A stretch of DNA of 11,197 nucleotides from Clostridiales bacterium (GTDB lineage: Bacteria > Bacillota > Clostridia > Lachnospirales > CAG-274): assembly GCA_021203425.1 (NCBI GenBank), contig JAJQBF010000168.1, positions 1-11,197 on the forward strand. Direction: 5' to 3'. Under the pieces are notes generated by a model. The model saw only the letters and a program-made list of their open reading frames with translations, made no database searches and was not told the origin of the DNA. Below are positions 1 to 6,787 of this stretch, one piece after another. How positions within the stretch are numbered: position 1 is the first letter of the stretch; each line of letters starts with the position of its first letter. The position numbers and the translations under genes were made by a program.

Positions 1-188
1 ATTATATAATTGTGTTGCATCGTCAATTTTAATTTTTTTGCACAATATTCATAAAAAATAAGGAATTGACAAGTATGCTGTTTATGTAGTATAATTTTAT
101 TGTAAAGAAATTACGAACGTTTTTTAAGCCTGTTTCTCATAAAAATTTCTTATTCCTAAAATTATCTTTTGCAACACAATTATATAAT
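1..188. repeat. Perfect 19-bp inverted repeats flanking a 150-bp promoter-bearing segment (candidate inverton)
   Basis: Left arm 1-19 (attatataattgtgttgca) is the exact reverse complement of right arm 170-188. The outer ten bases of each arm are themselves palindromic (attatataat); the inner nine (tgtgttgca) carry the directionality. Homology stops at 20 and 169. The left arm may extend beyond the window edge. The enclosed 150 bp is AT-rich, holds no gene and carries a near-consensus promoter. Arm length, spacing and enclosed promoter resemble phase-variable promoter switches flipped by tyrosine recombinases, such as the cwpV switch of Clostridioides difficile. A small MITE-like element is the main alternative; a target-site duplication cannot be checked at the edge. 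No recombinase gene is in the window. Confidence 0.6.
66..95 (+). promoter_or_regulatory. Near-consensus sigma-A promoter inside the inverted repeats
   Basis: TTGACA at 66-71 and TATAAT at 90-95, both exact consensus hexamers, are separated by 18 nt. In the present orientation the promoter fires rightward, toward the 3' end of the oppositely oriented uvrC gene, where no plus-strand gene starts. It would therefore make only a short RNA antisense to the uvrC tail. If the segment inverted, it would fire left out of the window. The target gene, if any, is not visible. Confidence 0.7.
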
Positions 189-238
189 TTGTTGACTGAC
201 ATAGTCTGCCTTGTTTTCAGAAATGACATATGGCAAAT

Positions 239-261
239 AAAAAACCGGCTCGGCAGCCGGT
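239..261 (-). terminator. Rho-independent terminator of uvrC
   Basis: ACCGGCT (244-250) and AGCCGGT (255-261) form a 7-bp GC-rich stem with a CGGC loop. On the minus strand the stem is followed by a run of T (complement of A residues 239-244). It begins about 14 nt past the uvrC stop codon. On the plus strand the hairpin is followed only by a weak T-rich stretch, so it may also partly stop rightward transcripts. Confidence 0.8.
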
Positions 262-274
262 GTTTGTAATGAAA

Positions 275-2131
275 TTATGAATTGTCTTTCTTTTTATGAA
301 AAAAGTCATATACCGCCTCGGCGCTTCGCTTATCCATTCCTTCAACCGCCGTAAGCTCTTCGGGGCTTGCTTTTTTTATGCCTTCGATGTCGCCGAAATG
401 TTTTATGAGCCGTTTCCGTCTTACTTCGCCGATTCCCTTAATGTTGTCCAAAACAGAGCGGAACTCTCTTTTTTCTCTGGAGCGGCGGTGATATTCGATG
501 GCAAAGCGGTGAACCTCGTCCTGAATTCGGGTTACAAGCTTAAAGCCTTCGGAATTGGGCGGCAGAAGAACCTCTTTGTTATTATAGACAAGCCCTCTTG
601 TTCTGTGCCTGTTGTCCTTGACCATTCCGCAGACGGGAACGTATATGCCCAACTTCTTAAGCGTCTGTTCCACAATATGGACGTGACCTTTTCCGCCGTC
701 TATAAACAATACGTCAGGCAGAATGTTGAACTTGGGTTTATCCGTCTTTTCGGCTGTTTCCGTTTTATAGCGGTTAAACCGCCTTGTTATAACCTCTTCC
801 ATACTTGCGTAGTCGTTTGCACCGTAAACGGTTTTAATTCTGAATTTTCTGTAGTCGCTTTTCTTGGGCTTTCCCCCCTCAAAAACAACCATTGAGGCTA
901 CGGATTCGAAACCCTGTGTGTTTGAAATGTCGTATGACTCAATTCTGTTTATGTCAAAATCTGCCCCTATGGCTTTTTTGATTTCTTCCAAGGCACCGGT
1001 GGTTCTTCGCTGTTCACGCTTTATATCCTCTCCGAATTTATCGAGGAGAACAAGCGCATTTTCGTCAGCCAAACGGCAAAGCTTAAACTTGCTGCCTTTT
1101 TTAGGTGTGGCTATATTTACCTTTTGACCCTTGATTTCAGAAAGCCATTCTTCGATTACCGCTTTGTCACCTATTTCGACGGAGGTAAAAATTTCTTTGG
1201 GTATAAAGGGGGTTCCGCCGTAAAACTGCTTTATAAAGTTTTTAACTGTTTCCTCTCTGGAACATTCCTCGGGGTAGCTCAGCATAAAATGCTCTCTGCC
1301 CACAAGCTTTCCGCCACGAATAAAGAAAATCTGAACAACTGCATCTCCGTTTGCCCTTGCCGTTCCGATTACGTCTCTGTCGCAGTCCGCCATATCTTCA
1401 ACAACCTGTTTTTCGCCTAATTTCTTAATGGCGGCTATGCTGTCACGAAGTTTGGCTGCCTTTTCAAACTCCCAGTCTTCAGAGGCTTTATACATTCTTT
1501 CTTCAAGGTCTTTTATAATTTTTTCCTGTCTGCCGTTTAAAAAATCTTCCACTCCGTCGGTGTGTATTTTGTATTCCTCTTCGGAAACCTTCCCCGTACA
1601 GGGCGCAAGGCATTTTCCTATATGATAATTAAGACAGGGGCGCTCCTTGCCTATATCCCCGGGGAATTTCTTTCGGCATCTTCTCAGCTGCCACACATTG
1701 TTTATGATTTCAAGATTTTCCTTAACCATAGCGGAGCTTGTGAATGGTCCGAAATATTTAGCCTTGTCTTTTCCCCTTGTTCTTGTCATAAAAACCCGGG
1801 GGAACATTTCGTTTGACGTCAGCTTTATATAAGGGTAGGTTTTGTCGTCCGTCAGCATTATGTTATATTTCGGGCTGTATTTCTTTATAAGATTGTTTTC
1901 CAAAATAAGAGCCTCAACTTCGGAATCGGTAACGATATATTCGAAAGAGGCAATATGGCTGACTATAGAACCTATCTTTACGCCCTTAAAGCCGGCTTGA
2001 AAATATTGGCGGACACGGTTTTTCAAAACCTTTGCCTTGCCTACATATATAACTACCTCGTTTTTGTCTTTCATTATATATACCCCCGGCTTTGAGGGCA
2101 GCTCTTTAAGCTCTTTTTCAAAATCAAACAC
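275..2131 (-). CDS. uvrC: Excinuclease ABC subunit C (UvrC)
   Basis: Endonuclease subunit of cytoplasmic UvrABC nucleotide excision repair; it makes the 3' and 5' incisions around a lesion marked by UvrB. In 618-aa numbering: GIY-YIG nuclease at about 12-90 (GVY 16-18, YVG 29-31); four cysteines at about 152, 166, 174 and 178, matching the Fe-S cluster cysteines described for UvrC; UvrB-interacting UVR motif at about 205-240; RNase H-like nuclease at about 380-540 (YDISNTQG, FIDGGKGH); C-terminal tandem helix-hairpin-helix. The length is normal. The frame opens with GTG at 2140, but that codon lies inside the Shine-Dalgarno-like AGGTGA (2137-2142). The GTG at 2131 is 5 nt downstream of it and gives the usual clostridial N-terminus (M)FDFEKELKELPSKPGVY, so I chose 2131. 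The stop is TAA. The three Trp codons are all TGG. Confidence 0.96.
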   Translation of the reverse strand: MFDFEKELKELPSKPGVYIMKDKNEVVIYVGKAKVLKNRVRQYFQAGFKGVKIGSIVSHIASFEYIVTDSEVEALILENNLIKKYSPKYNIMLTDDKTYPYIKLTSNEMFPRVFMTRTRGKDKAKYFGPFTSSAMVKENLEIINNVWQLRRCRKKFPGDIGKERPCLNYHIGKCLAPCTGKVSEEEYKIHTDGVEDFLNGRQEKIIKDLEERMYKASEDWEFEKAAKLRDSIAAIKKLGEKQVVEDMADCDRDVIGTARANGDAVVQIFFIRGGKLVGREHFMLSYPEECSREETVKNFIKQFYGGTPFIPKEIFTSVEIGDKAVIEEWLSEIKGQKVNIATPKKGSKFKLCRLADENALVLLDKFGEDIKREQRRTTGALEEIKKAIGADFDINRIESYDISNTQGFESVASMVVFEGGKPKKSDYRKFRIKTVYGANDYASMEEVITRRFNRYKTETAEKTDKPKFNILPDVLFIDGGKGHVHIVEQTLKKLGIYVPVCGMVKDNRHRTRGLVYNNKEVLLPPNSEGFKLVTRIQDEVHRFAIEYHRRSREKREFRSVLDNIKGIGEVRRKRLIKHFGDIEGIKKASPEELTAVEGMDKRSAEAVYDFFHKKKDNS

Positions 2132-2186
2132 AATCTTCACCTGTTTCTATGTTATTTATATAAAGTAGGGTAAAGTTCGGGACAGC

Positions 2187-2310
2187 CAAGCCCCGGCACC
2201 CCTCAGTCAGCGGAATAGTGGAAATTGTACTGTATGCAGTAAGTATACTTTTACGGTTCCGCAATATTTTCCGTTTCCAACGCTGACAGCTCCCCTTTTA
2301 AGGGGAGCCT
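2187..2310. repeat. Structured intergenic repeat-like element between the helicase gene and uvrC
   Basis: The gap between uvrC and the helicase gene is not plain spacer. CAGTCAGCG (2204-2212) is mirrored by CGCTGACAG (2281-2289) with one mismatch. Inside are GCGGAA (2210-2215) paired with TTCCGC (2257-2262) and a small hairpin TACTG/CAGTA (2228-2241). The right end is a strong hairpin, GCTCCCCTT/AAGGGGAGC (2289-2308), with no T-tract after it on the minus strand, so it is not a textbook terminator. The nested dyads suggest a dispersed, MITE-like or structured-RNA repeat. The terminal motifs resemble intergenic repeats I recall from gut Firmicutes, but no copy-number check was possible. Confidence 0.5.
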
Positions 2311-2322
2311 TAGTTACATTAT

Positions 2323-3009
2323 TTATGAGAAAAGCTCCAAAATATCTTCTTTTGTCATATTGTTTAAGAAACCCGTATCAAGTGTCAAAACCTCTTTGAA
2401 AAGCTGTCTTTTCTTCTGCTGAAGTTTAAGAATTTTTTCTTCTATTGTGTCTTTTGTAATAAGGCTGTAAACCTGAACTCTTTTAACCTGACCGAAACGG
2501 TGGGCTCTGTCTGAGGCTTGTTCCATTACCGCCGGGTTCCACCACTGGTCGAAGTGAATAACGATATCCGCTCCCGTAAGGTTAAGCCCTGTTCCTCCTA
2601 CTTTAAGAGAAATAAGGAAGATACTTACGCTGTCGGAGGTGTTGAAAAGATTTACCCTTTCAAGACGTTTTTCCGCCGACACTGAGCAGTCAATATAATA
2701 ATAGGGGACTCCCTTAAGGCCAAGGCTGTTTTTTATAATTTCAAGCATAGACGTAAACTGGGAGAAAATAAGAAGTTTATGCCCCTGTTCTAAAAATACG
2801 TCTATGTTTTCCATAAGATAGTTAAGCTTTCCGCTTTCTCCTGTGTAGTTGTTTACGAAAAGGGAAGGGTGACAGCAGATTTGTCTCAGTCTCGTTATTT
2901 CGCTTAATATTTTTATTTGGTTTATTTCGTTGTTTTTCAGATCGGCTCTTATTATGCCCCTTGCCTTAAGAAGTTCAGCTCTGTATAATTTTAACTGTTC
3001 ATCTGTCAT
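2323..3009 (-). CDS. SNF2 helicase fragment 3: C-terminal helicase lobe
   Basis: This is the C-terminal 228 residues of the split helicase gene, back in the original frame. The lobe-2 motifs are intact: LRQICCHPSLF, KLLIFSQFTSMLEII (motif IV), GGTGLNLTGADIVIHFDQWWNP (motif V) and QASDRAHRFGQ (motif VI with arginine fingers). The ATG at 3009 is internal to the original gene and has no good Shine-Dalgarno. The TAA stop is at 2323-2325. The two adjacent Trp codons (QWW) are TGG. Confidence 0.8.
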   Translation of the reverse strand: MTDEQLKLYRAELLKARGIIRADLKNNEINQIKILSEITRLRQICCHPSLFVNNYTGESGKLNYLMENIDVFLEQGHKLLIFSQFTSMLEIIKNSLGLKGVPYYYIDCSVSAEKRLERVNLFNTSDSVSIFLISLKVGGTGLNLTGADIVIHFDQWWNPAVMEQASDRAHRFGQVKRVQVYSLITKDTIEEKILKLQQKKRQLFKEVLTLDTGFLNNMTKEDILELFS

Positions 3010-3361
3010 AAGTATATAACGGCAGGTTTCCGTTTTTTTCGGGCAAGTCTCTCAGAACGTCGCCTTTTTCTCTTCTCAGCACAAAAGGAGAAATCAGCTT
3101 TTTAAGCTCCTTCATTTTATCTCTGTCATTTTTAAGCATTATGGGCTTTTCAAAATTAAGGGAGAATTTTTTGTAATTTTCCAAATATCCCGGCATAACA
3201 AATTCGAAAACAGACCAAAGCTCGCTTAAATTGTTTTCGAAGGGTGTTTCCGTAAGCGCCAGCCGCACATCTCCCTTAAGGGAGGTTACCGTTGTGAAGT
3301 TTCTTGTGGTTCTGTTTTTTATAGCCTGCGCCTCGTCTGCTACAATAACGGCAAAATCCAT
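2999..3361 (-). CDS. SNF2 helicase fragment 2: DEAQ box and rest of lobe 1
   Basis: This is the middle piece of the split helicase gene, in the other frame; coding sequence really begins at the 3446-3450 run, ahead of the ATG at 3361, and continues to the 3033-3039 run. It carries motif II (VIVADEAQAIKN) and motif III region LALTETPFENNLSELW, where the normally invariant TGTP is TETP. The last 14 or so residues (NGNLPLYTYDR and neighbours) are out-of-frame readout past the second homopolymer. It has no plausible ribosome-binding site of its own and is unlikely to be made separately. Confidence 0.6.
   Translation of the reverse strand: MDFAVIVADEAQAIKNRTTRNFTTVTSLKGDVRLALTETPFENNLSELWSVFEFVMPGYLENYKKFSLNFEKPIMLKNDRDKMKELKKLISPFVLRREKGDVLRDLPEKNGNLPLYTYDR
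3033..3039 (-). other. Frameshift site 2 in the SNF2 helicase gene (A7, one base too many)
   Basis: On the coding strand CCC GAA AAA AAC GGA leads out of the SNF2 frame. With six A the text is CCC GAA AAA ACG GAA ACC, giving LPEKTETCRYILMTDEQ, a normal join into lobe 2. Its sign is opposite to site 1. Confidence 0.8.
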
Positions 3362-3429
3362 TTTGCTGTATACGGCGAAATCACGCTTTAATGTTTCATA
3401 GGACGTAACAAAAATATTTGTATTATTCT

Positions 3430-5496
3430 TTAAAATATCCTGACGTTTTTCCCTGTTCCGTAAACAACCTCATATTTTAAGCCGCCGCCGTAGGTTTCAA
3501 GCTCTGCCTCCCAGTTAAAAATAAGAGAAGTGGGGCAGATTATAAGAGAGGGCTTTTCTTCTGTTTCATATTTACTGTTTAAATAGCTTATAACCTGTAT
3601 TGTTTTTCCCAGACCCATATCGTCTGCCAAGATACCTCCGAAACCGCAGCTCCCTATAATTTTAAGCCATTCATAGCCTTCTTTTTGATAGCTGCGGAGA
3701 ATGTTCCCGTAAAAATCGGGCAAAGTCAAATCACGGCTTTTAGGGTCGTTAAAGCGTTCTATAAGACTTCTTGACTCTTTGTCCATGCTTATAAGGTTTT
3801 TCTCGTGTTCGTCAAAAAGCCGGTCAAAAATCATAAGTCTGCCGGAATTTGTATAAAAGCTGCCTTTTTGGAGTTCCTTTTTGCTCAAATTAAACAGCCT
3901 TACAAATTTAATAAATATTTTGTTGTCGTCTATGCTTATAAATCTGCCGTCGGAAAAACGATAGTATTTCTTTTTTTCGTCATAAGCCGAAAGCAGTTCC
4001 TTAAGCTCGTCAAGATTTATTGTGGAAGTGTCAAAATCAATTTCAATAAGACTTCCTTCGTATCTTATACCTATGTTCAGGTTCTTTTCTGCGGATTTTC
4101 TTATTGTTTTAAGTTCATCGTTTAAAAATATATCCGTGTTTTTGCTCAGAGCATTTATGCCGTATTTAAAAAAATTAAAAATAAGTTCTTCTCTGAGCAT
4201 TATAAAACCTTCGGAGCCGTTGTCGAAAAAGCCCATTCCCTCAAGAATAAGCTTGAAAACCGTTTCGGCTCTGTCGTTTCTGTATTCTCTGTAAGCCCTT
4301 TTGTCGTTATAATTTATTACAGTATCACCGTAAATAAATTTAACAAGACCGCAGATACCTCTGCCCTTAGGCTCAATATAAAGCTGTGCCCTGAAGGGGG
4401 TCATTGAAAGACCGTCAAAAACCTTTCCGGGGCTTTTAAGAAGGTCATATTTGTCGAGTGTGGGTATAACGTAGTCAACAAGACGGCTGAAATCTGCCGA
4501 TTCGAAAACAACCTCCTTGCCGCCGGAAATGTTAAATACCGTTTCGATATCTTTAATAACACCGGCATATTCCGCCGAGGTTCTGTAAAATTTACTGCCG
4601 AGAAGAATATAGCCCCAAAGATTTGTTATGAAAACGGCGGAAATTTCGAAATCCTTCTTTAAAACAGCTTTTCCTTCCATTATGTCAACAGAGGTTCTTG
4701 CGTAAGGCTCACCGGTTTCCGCTTTCAGCTTTGTTTTCACTCCGTTTACCGAGGCATTTAGGCTGTTGTCTTTAAAAAGCTCGAAAAAGCTGTCGAGTGA
4801 GTTTCCGTTTAATATAAACCGGCTTTTGTCTTCGCTTAAATTAGACAGGGTAATATAGCCTGCCTTGATTTCCGAACAATTATAAATAAAATTTAAGATT
4901 CTTCTGCCTCTTCTTGTAAATCCGCTTATATTATAGCTGTATTCCTTATAGGCCTTTCCGTTGTTTCTGTCTATATCTATGGCAAACTCGAAAATATCTT
5001 CGATTTTCTTTTTTCTTTTTCCGTATTTTGAAATATAAAGCTCCATTTCCGCTTTTCCGTTTTCAAAATATAAATAAGGCTCAATATCAAGCCTTTCCTC
5101 AGCTGCCACACTGAGCTGTTTCATATCTTCAAGACGGCGCTTTTCAAAAAGATTTAAAAGATTTTTGGAGGCAACATAATTTGCGCTTAAATCGCCTGCC
5201 TGCTTACCTTTTGTTTTCATAAGCTCAAAAAGCAAAGCCGCCGTATGACGACAGCGATATTCAGAATCGCAGGTACACTTACAGGCGACGGGAGCGCCCT
5301 TTATATCAAATTCTACTTCGGTAAGATATTCTCTTCCGACTTTTCCCTTAATTTTTCCCGCAAACTTTATTTTTTCGCTGTCAACAAGCCTGACACCGGT
5401 TACCATTCCTTTTTCGGAGTCTTGTCTTCCGTAGAAAAACTCCTGACCGTCGCTTATAAATTGTCTTATTCCGAATTCAGTTAAATTAAGCTCCAT
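3430..5496 (-). CDS. SNF2 helicase fragment 1: SWIM zinc finger, SNF2-associated region, Walker A
   Basis: This is the longest open piece of the split helicase gene, 688 aa. The ATG at 5494-5496 follows a GGGGGAGAG ribosome-binding site (5503-5511) by 6 nt. The SWIM zinc finger is C72-x-C74...C82-x-H84 (ACKCTCDSEYRCRH). A long middle region, about 100-580, is typical of bacterial SNF2-associated domains. ATPase lobe 1 starts near 590, with Walker A DDMGLGKT at 625-632 and motif Ia around LIICPTSLIFNWEAELE. The frame ends prematurely at GTGKNVRIF because an A is missing from the A-run at 3446-3450. Made alone, it would lack the DEAQ box and lobe 2 and could not be an active ATPase. Confidence 0.85.
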   Translation of the reverse strand: MELNLTEFGIRQFISDGQEFFYGRQDSEKGMVTGVRLVDSEKIKFAGKIKGKVGREYLTEVEFDIKGAPVACKCTCDSEYRCRHTAALLFELMKTKGKQAGDLSANYVASKNLLNLFEKRRLEDMKQLSVAAEERLDIEPYLYFENGKAEMELYISKYGKRKKKIEDIFEFAIDIDRNNGKAYKEYSYNISGFTRRGRRILNFIYNCSEIKAGYITLSNLSEDKSRFILNGNSLDSFFELFKDNSLNASVNGVKTKLKAETGEPYARTSVDIMEGKAVLKKDFEISAVFITNLWGYILLGSKFYRTSAEYAGVIKDIETVFNISGGKEVVFESADFSRLVDYVIPTLDKYDLLKSPGKVFDGLSMTPFRAQLYIEPKGRGICGLVKFIYGDTVINYNDKRAYREYRNDRAETVFKLILEGMGFFDNGSEGFIMLREELIFNFFKYGINALSKNTDIFLNDELKTIRKSAEKNLNIGIRYEGSLIEIDFDTSTINLDELKELLSAYDEKKKYYRFSDGRFISIDDNKIFIKFVRLFNLSKKELQKGSFYTNSGRLMIFDRLFDEHEKNLISMDKESRSLIERFNDPKSRDLTLPDFYGNILRSYQKEGYEWLKIIGSCGFGGILADDMGLGKTIQVISYLNSKYETEEKPSLIICPTSLIFNWEAELETYGGGLKYEVVYGTGKNVRIF
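3446..3450 (-). other. Frameshift site 1 in the SNF2 helicase gene (A5, one base short)
   Basis: On the coding strand the text is GGG AAA AAC GTC, which soon meets a TAA. Adding one A gives GGG AAA AAA CGT CAG GAT and enters the frame that contains the DEAQ box. The context G-AAA-AAC is not a good X-XXY-YYZ slippery heptamer. Confidence 0.8.
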
Positions 5497-5532
5497 TTTT
5501 TTCTCTCCCCCAAAACCGCATAAATTTGTAAC

Positions 5533-5592
5533 AGTTCAGCCAAATCACCCGCAAAGCATCTGCTGACGCAGCCGGCGAGGCTAAATAACCTT
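5533..5592. repeat. GC-richer hairpin block in the divergent intergenic region
   Basis: The gene-free stretch 5497-5820 is mostly AT-rich promoter DNA, but about 5533-5592 is distinctly GC-richer. It holds the hairpin CTGC-TGAC-GCAG (5560-5571). On the minus strand it shows two imperfect copies of GGTnATTTnGCC flanking that hairpin. It lies in the 5' leader of the helicase transcript. It could be a dispersed intergenic repeat or a structured leader; I could not identify it. Confidence 0.35.
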
Positions 5593-5644
5593 GTCTTTCA
5601 GCTTTGTATAGTCACTTTTCGTAAAATCAGATTGATATAAAATC

Positions 5645-5650
5645 ATTATA
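5645..5650 (-). promoter_or_regulatory. Likely extended -10 promoter for the helicase gene
   Basis: On the minus strand the text reads TGGTATAAT, a perfect -10 hexamer with an extended TGn motif. The -35 region 17 nt upstream is poor, which is common for extended -10 promoters. The position leaves a leader of about 140 nt before the helicase ATG at 5496. Confidence 0.5.
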
Positions 5651-5752
5651 CCACAAAGCGGAGTTTTGTTGTGTTACTTTTTGATTACATTTTTAAAAGC
5701 CCGAATAACGGTTATAATCGGAGCTTTATGGAAAACATGGGCAGGTGAATGC

Positions 5753-5781
5753 TTGCTTTTTTCGCCTTTTTAATGTAGAAT
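5753..5781 (+). promoter_or_regulatory. Likely promoter of the MerR-family gene
   Basis: TTGCTT (5753-5758) and TAGAAT (5776-5781) are separated by 17 nt, about 40 nt ahead of the MerR start. Each hexamer is a partial match to consensus. The ribosome-binding site AAAGGGGG is at 5801-5808, 12 nt before the ATG. Confidence 0.5.
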
Positions 5782-5820
5782 TATATTTAAAGATAAAACG
5801 AAAGGGGGAACTGTACTTAA

Positions 5821-6663
5821 ATGGAATATAAAACAAATGATTTGGCAAGACTTTTGGGGGTAACGACAAACACTATAAGGCGGTATGAGAAGAACAATTA
5901 TACTATGCCTAAGAGAGATTCTTCAAATTACAGACATTACAGAGAAAATGATATTTTCAAAATAGCAATAATACGTCTTTGCAGGAAATACGGCTTTTCT
6001 CATGAAGAAATCGAGAAGACTCTTGACGGCAGCTTTGAAGATGTTTTGGAAATATATAAAAACCGCCTTGAAGAAACGGAAAAAGAGATTGAAAGACTTA
6101 CACTGGCAAAGGAGTGGCTTTCGGAAAACATAAACAGTATGGAGGAGAACGCCGAAACGGGGGAAAGTTTCCGTCTGGGGCGGGCGAAGGAAATGAAATA
6201 TGTTATTTTCAGCAACGGAGAAGTTTTTCTTAAGGAAGAAGAAAGACTTCGAATTATAAACAGGTTTATGTATGATACCCCGACTGTTTATATGGTTCAG
6301 CTATGGAATATAAACGACATATTAAAGGGCAGATTTTACCCTCCGCCAAACGGCTGGGCAATAAAATCGGAAGACATAAAAACCGCTCTTAATAATGAAA
6401 CCGATATAGACAGCAAGTACATAAAAACCTACTCCACCGGAGACTGTATTTTCGGAATTATGAAAAAACACCCCAAGAATTTTGACCCTTCCGACAGACA
6501 TACAAAAATATCGGCTGAATTTTTCAAATCCGCTCTTGAATATATGGCTGAAAATAATCTTGTTCCGAACGGAAACCCTATAGGTATTGTGGAAAATTCT
6601 CTTTCAAAAGATGCATATATAAATGTATGCATACCGGTAAAACCCAAAACCGACCGCAGCTGA
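5821..6663 (+). CDS. MerR-family transcriptional regulator with C-terminal effector-binding-like domain
   Basis: A 280-aa cytoplasmic DNA-binding regulator. The N-terminus (about 1-70) is a MerR winged helix-turn-helix (TNDLARLLGVTTNTIRRYEK, then a wing with NYRHYRENDI). A dimerising coiled coil follows at about 75-120. Residues 130-280 look like a small-molecule-binding domain of the GyrI-like/BmrR type (GNPIGIVENSLSKDAYINVCIPVK near the end); that part is inference from pattern. MerR proteins activate by untwisting promoters with 19-20 bp spacers, and such a promoter with a central palindrome lies just downstream, ahead of the esterase gene. That gene is the likely target. The coding end is TGA immediately followed in frame by TAA, inside the loop of the terminator. 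Its three Trp codons are all TGG. The effector is unknown. Confidence 0.9.
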   Translation: MEYKTNDLARLLGVTTNTIRRYEKNNYTMPKRDSSNYRHYRENDIFKIAIIRLCRKYGFSHEEIEKTLDGSFEDVLEIYKNRLEETEKEIERLTLAKEWLSENINSMEENAETGESFRLGRAKEMKYVIFSNGEVFLKEEERLRIINRFMYDTPTVYMVQLWNINDILKGRFYPPPNGWAIKSEDIKTALNNETDIDSKYIKTYSTGDCIFGIMKKHPKNFDPSDRHTKISAEFFKSALEYMAENNLVPNGNPIGIVENSLSKDAYINVCIPVKPKTDRS

Positions 6664-6679
6664 TAAAACTGCGGTTTTT
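6653..6679 (+). terminator. Rho-independent terminator of the MerR gene
   Basis: ACCGCAG (6653-6659) pairs with CTGCGGT (6669-6675) in a 7-bp stem with a 9-nt loop, followed by a T-run (6675-6679). The stem starts within the last MerR codons and the tandem stops TGA-TAA lie in the loop. This separates MerR transcription from the esterase gene, which has its own promoter. Confidence 0.75.
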
Positions 6680-6710
6680 AAATTTTTGTATATATTAAAC
6701 AAAAAAGCTG

Positions 6711-6741
6711 TTGACTCTGACATAATGTCACACTGTATTAT
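6711..6741 (+). promoter_or_regulatory. MerR-type promoter/operator of the esterase gene
   Basis: TTGACT (6711-6716) and TATTAT (6736-6741) are spaced by 19 nt, too long for an ordinary sigma-A promoter. The spacer contains the perfect palindrome TGACAT-A-ATGTCA (6718-6730). A dyad inside a 19-bp spacer is the signature of promoters activated by MerR-family regulators, and a MerR gene lies directly upstream. The 17- and 18-nt alternatives give poor -10 hexamers. Confidence 0.7.
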
Positions 6742-6787
6742 ATATACAGGCAGATTTTTTTTAAAACCGGAAAGGAGAAAATTATGT

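Larger units (their letters stand above)
2323..5496 (-). pseudogene. SWIM zinc-finger SNF2/SWI2-family helicase, broken by two homopolymer frameshifts
   Basis: Read as one gene, this encodes a roughly 1057-aa DNA-dependent ATPase of the bacterial SNF2 (RapA/HepA-like) superfamily 2 class, presumed to remodel or translocate on nucleic acid. The order is SWIM zinc finger, SNF2-associated region, ATPase lobe 1, ATPase lobe 2. The frame breaks twice. At 3446-3450 a run of five A (coding strand) needs six, and at 3033-3039 a run of seven needs six; the indels cancel and the total length stays a multiple of three. Restoring both gives uninterrupted homology-like sequence (GTGKKRQDILKNN and LPEKTETCRYILMTDEQ). 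Motif III reads LTETPFEN where the family has LTGTPxEN (GAA at 3248-3250). The cause is either real decay or sequencing error. Neither site looks like programmed frameshifting. The real stop is TAA. Confidence 0.75.

Noticed and set aside
296..895. Plus-strand 199-aa open frame over the uvrC 3' half
   Set aside because: It is an antisense shadow of uvrC with no ribosome-binding site and no recognisable domain; the same holds for the other open frames opposite uvrC, the helicase, MerR and nitroreductase genes.
2289..2308. Rho-independent terminator for the helicase gene
   Set aside because: The stem is strong, but no T-tract follows it on the minus strand, so it was treated as part of the repeat-like element.
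3033..3450. Programmed ribosomal frameshifting in the helicase gene
   Set aside because: It would need one -1 and one +1 event in the same gene. The first site is G-AAA-AAC rather than a classic slippery heptamer, and no stimulatory structure is evident.
6686..6787. Upstream ATG at 6686 as the start of the esterase
   Set aside because: It lies upstream of the promoter/operator. The ATG at 6788 has a good ribosome-binding site and begins a textbook signal peptide.
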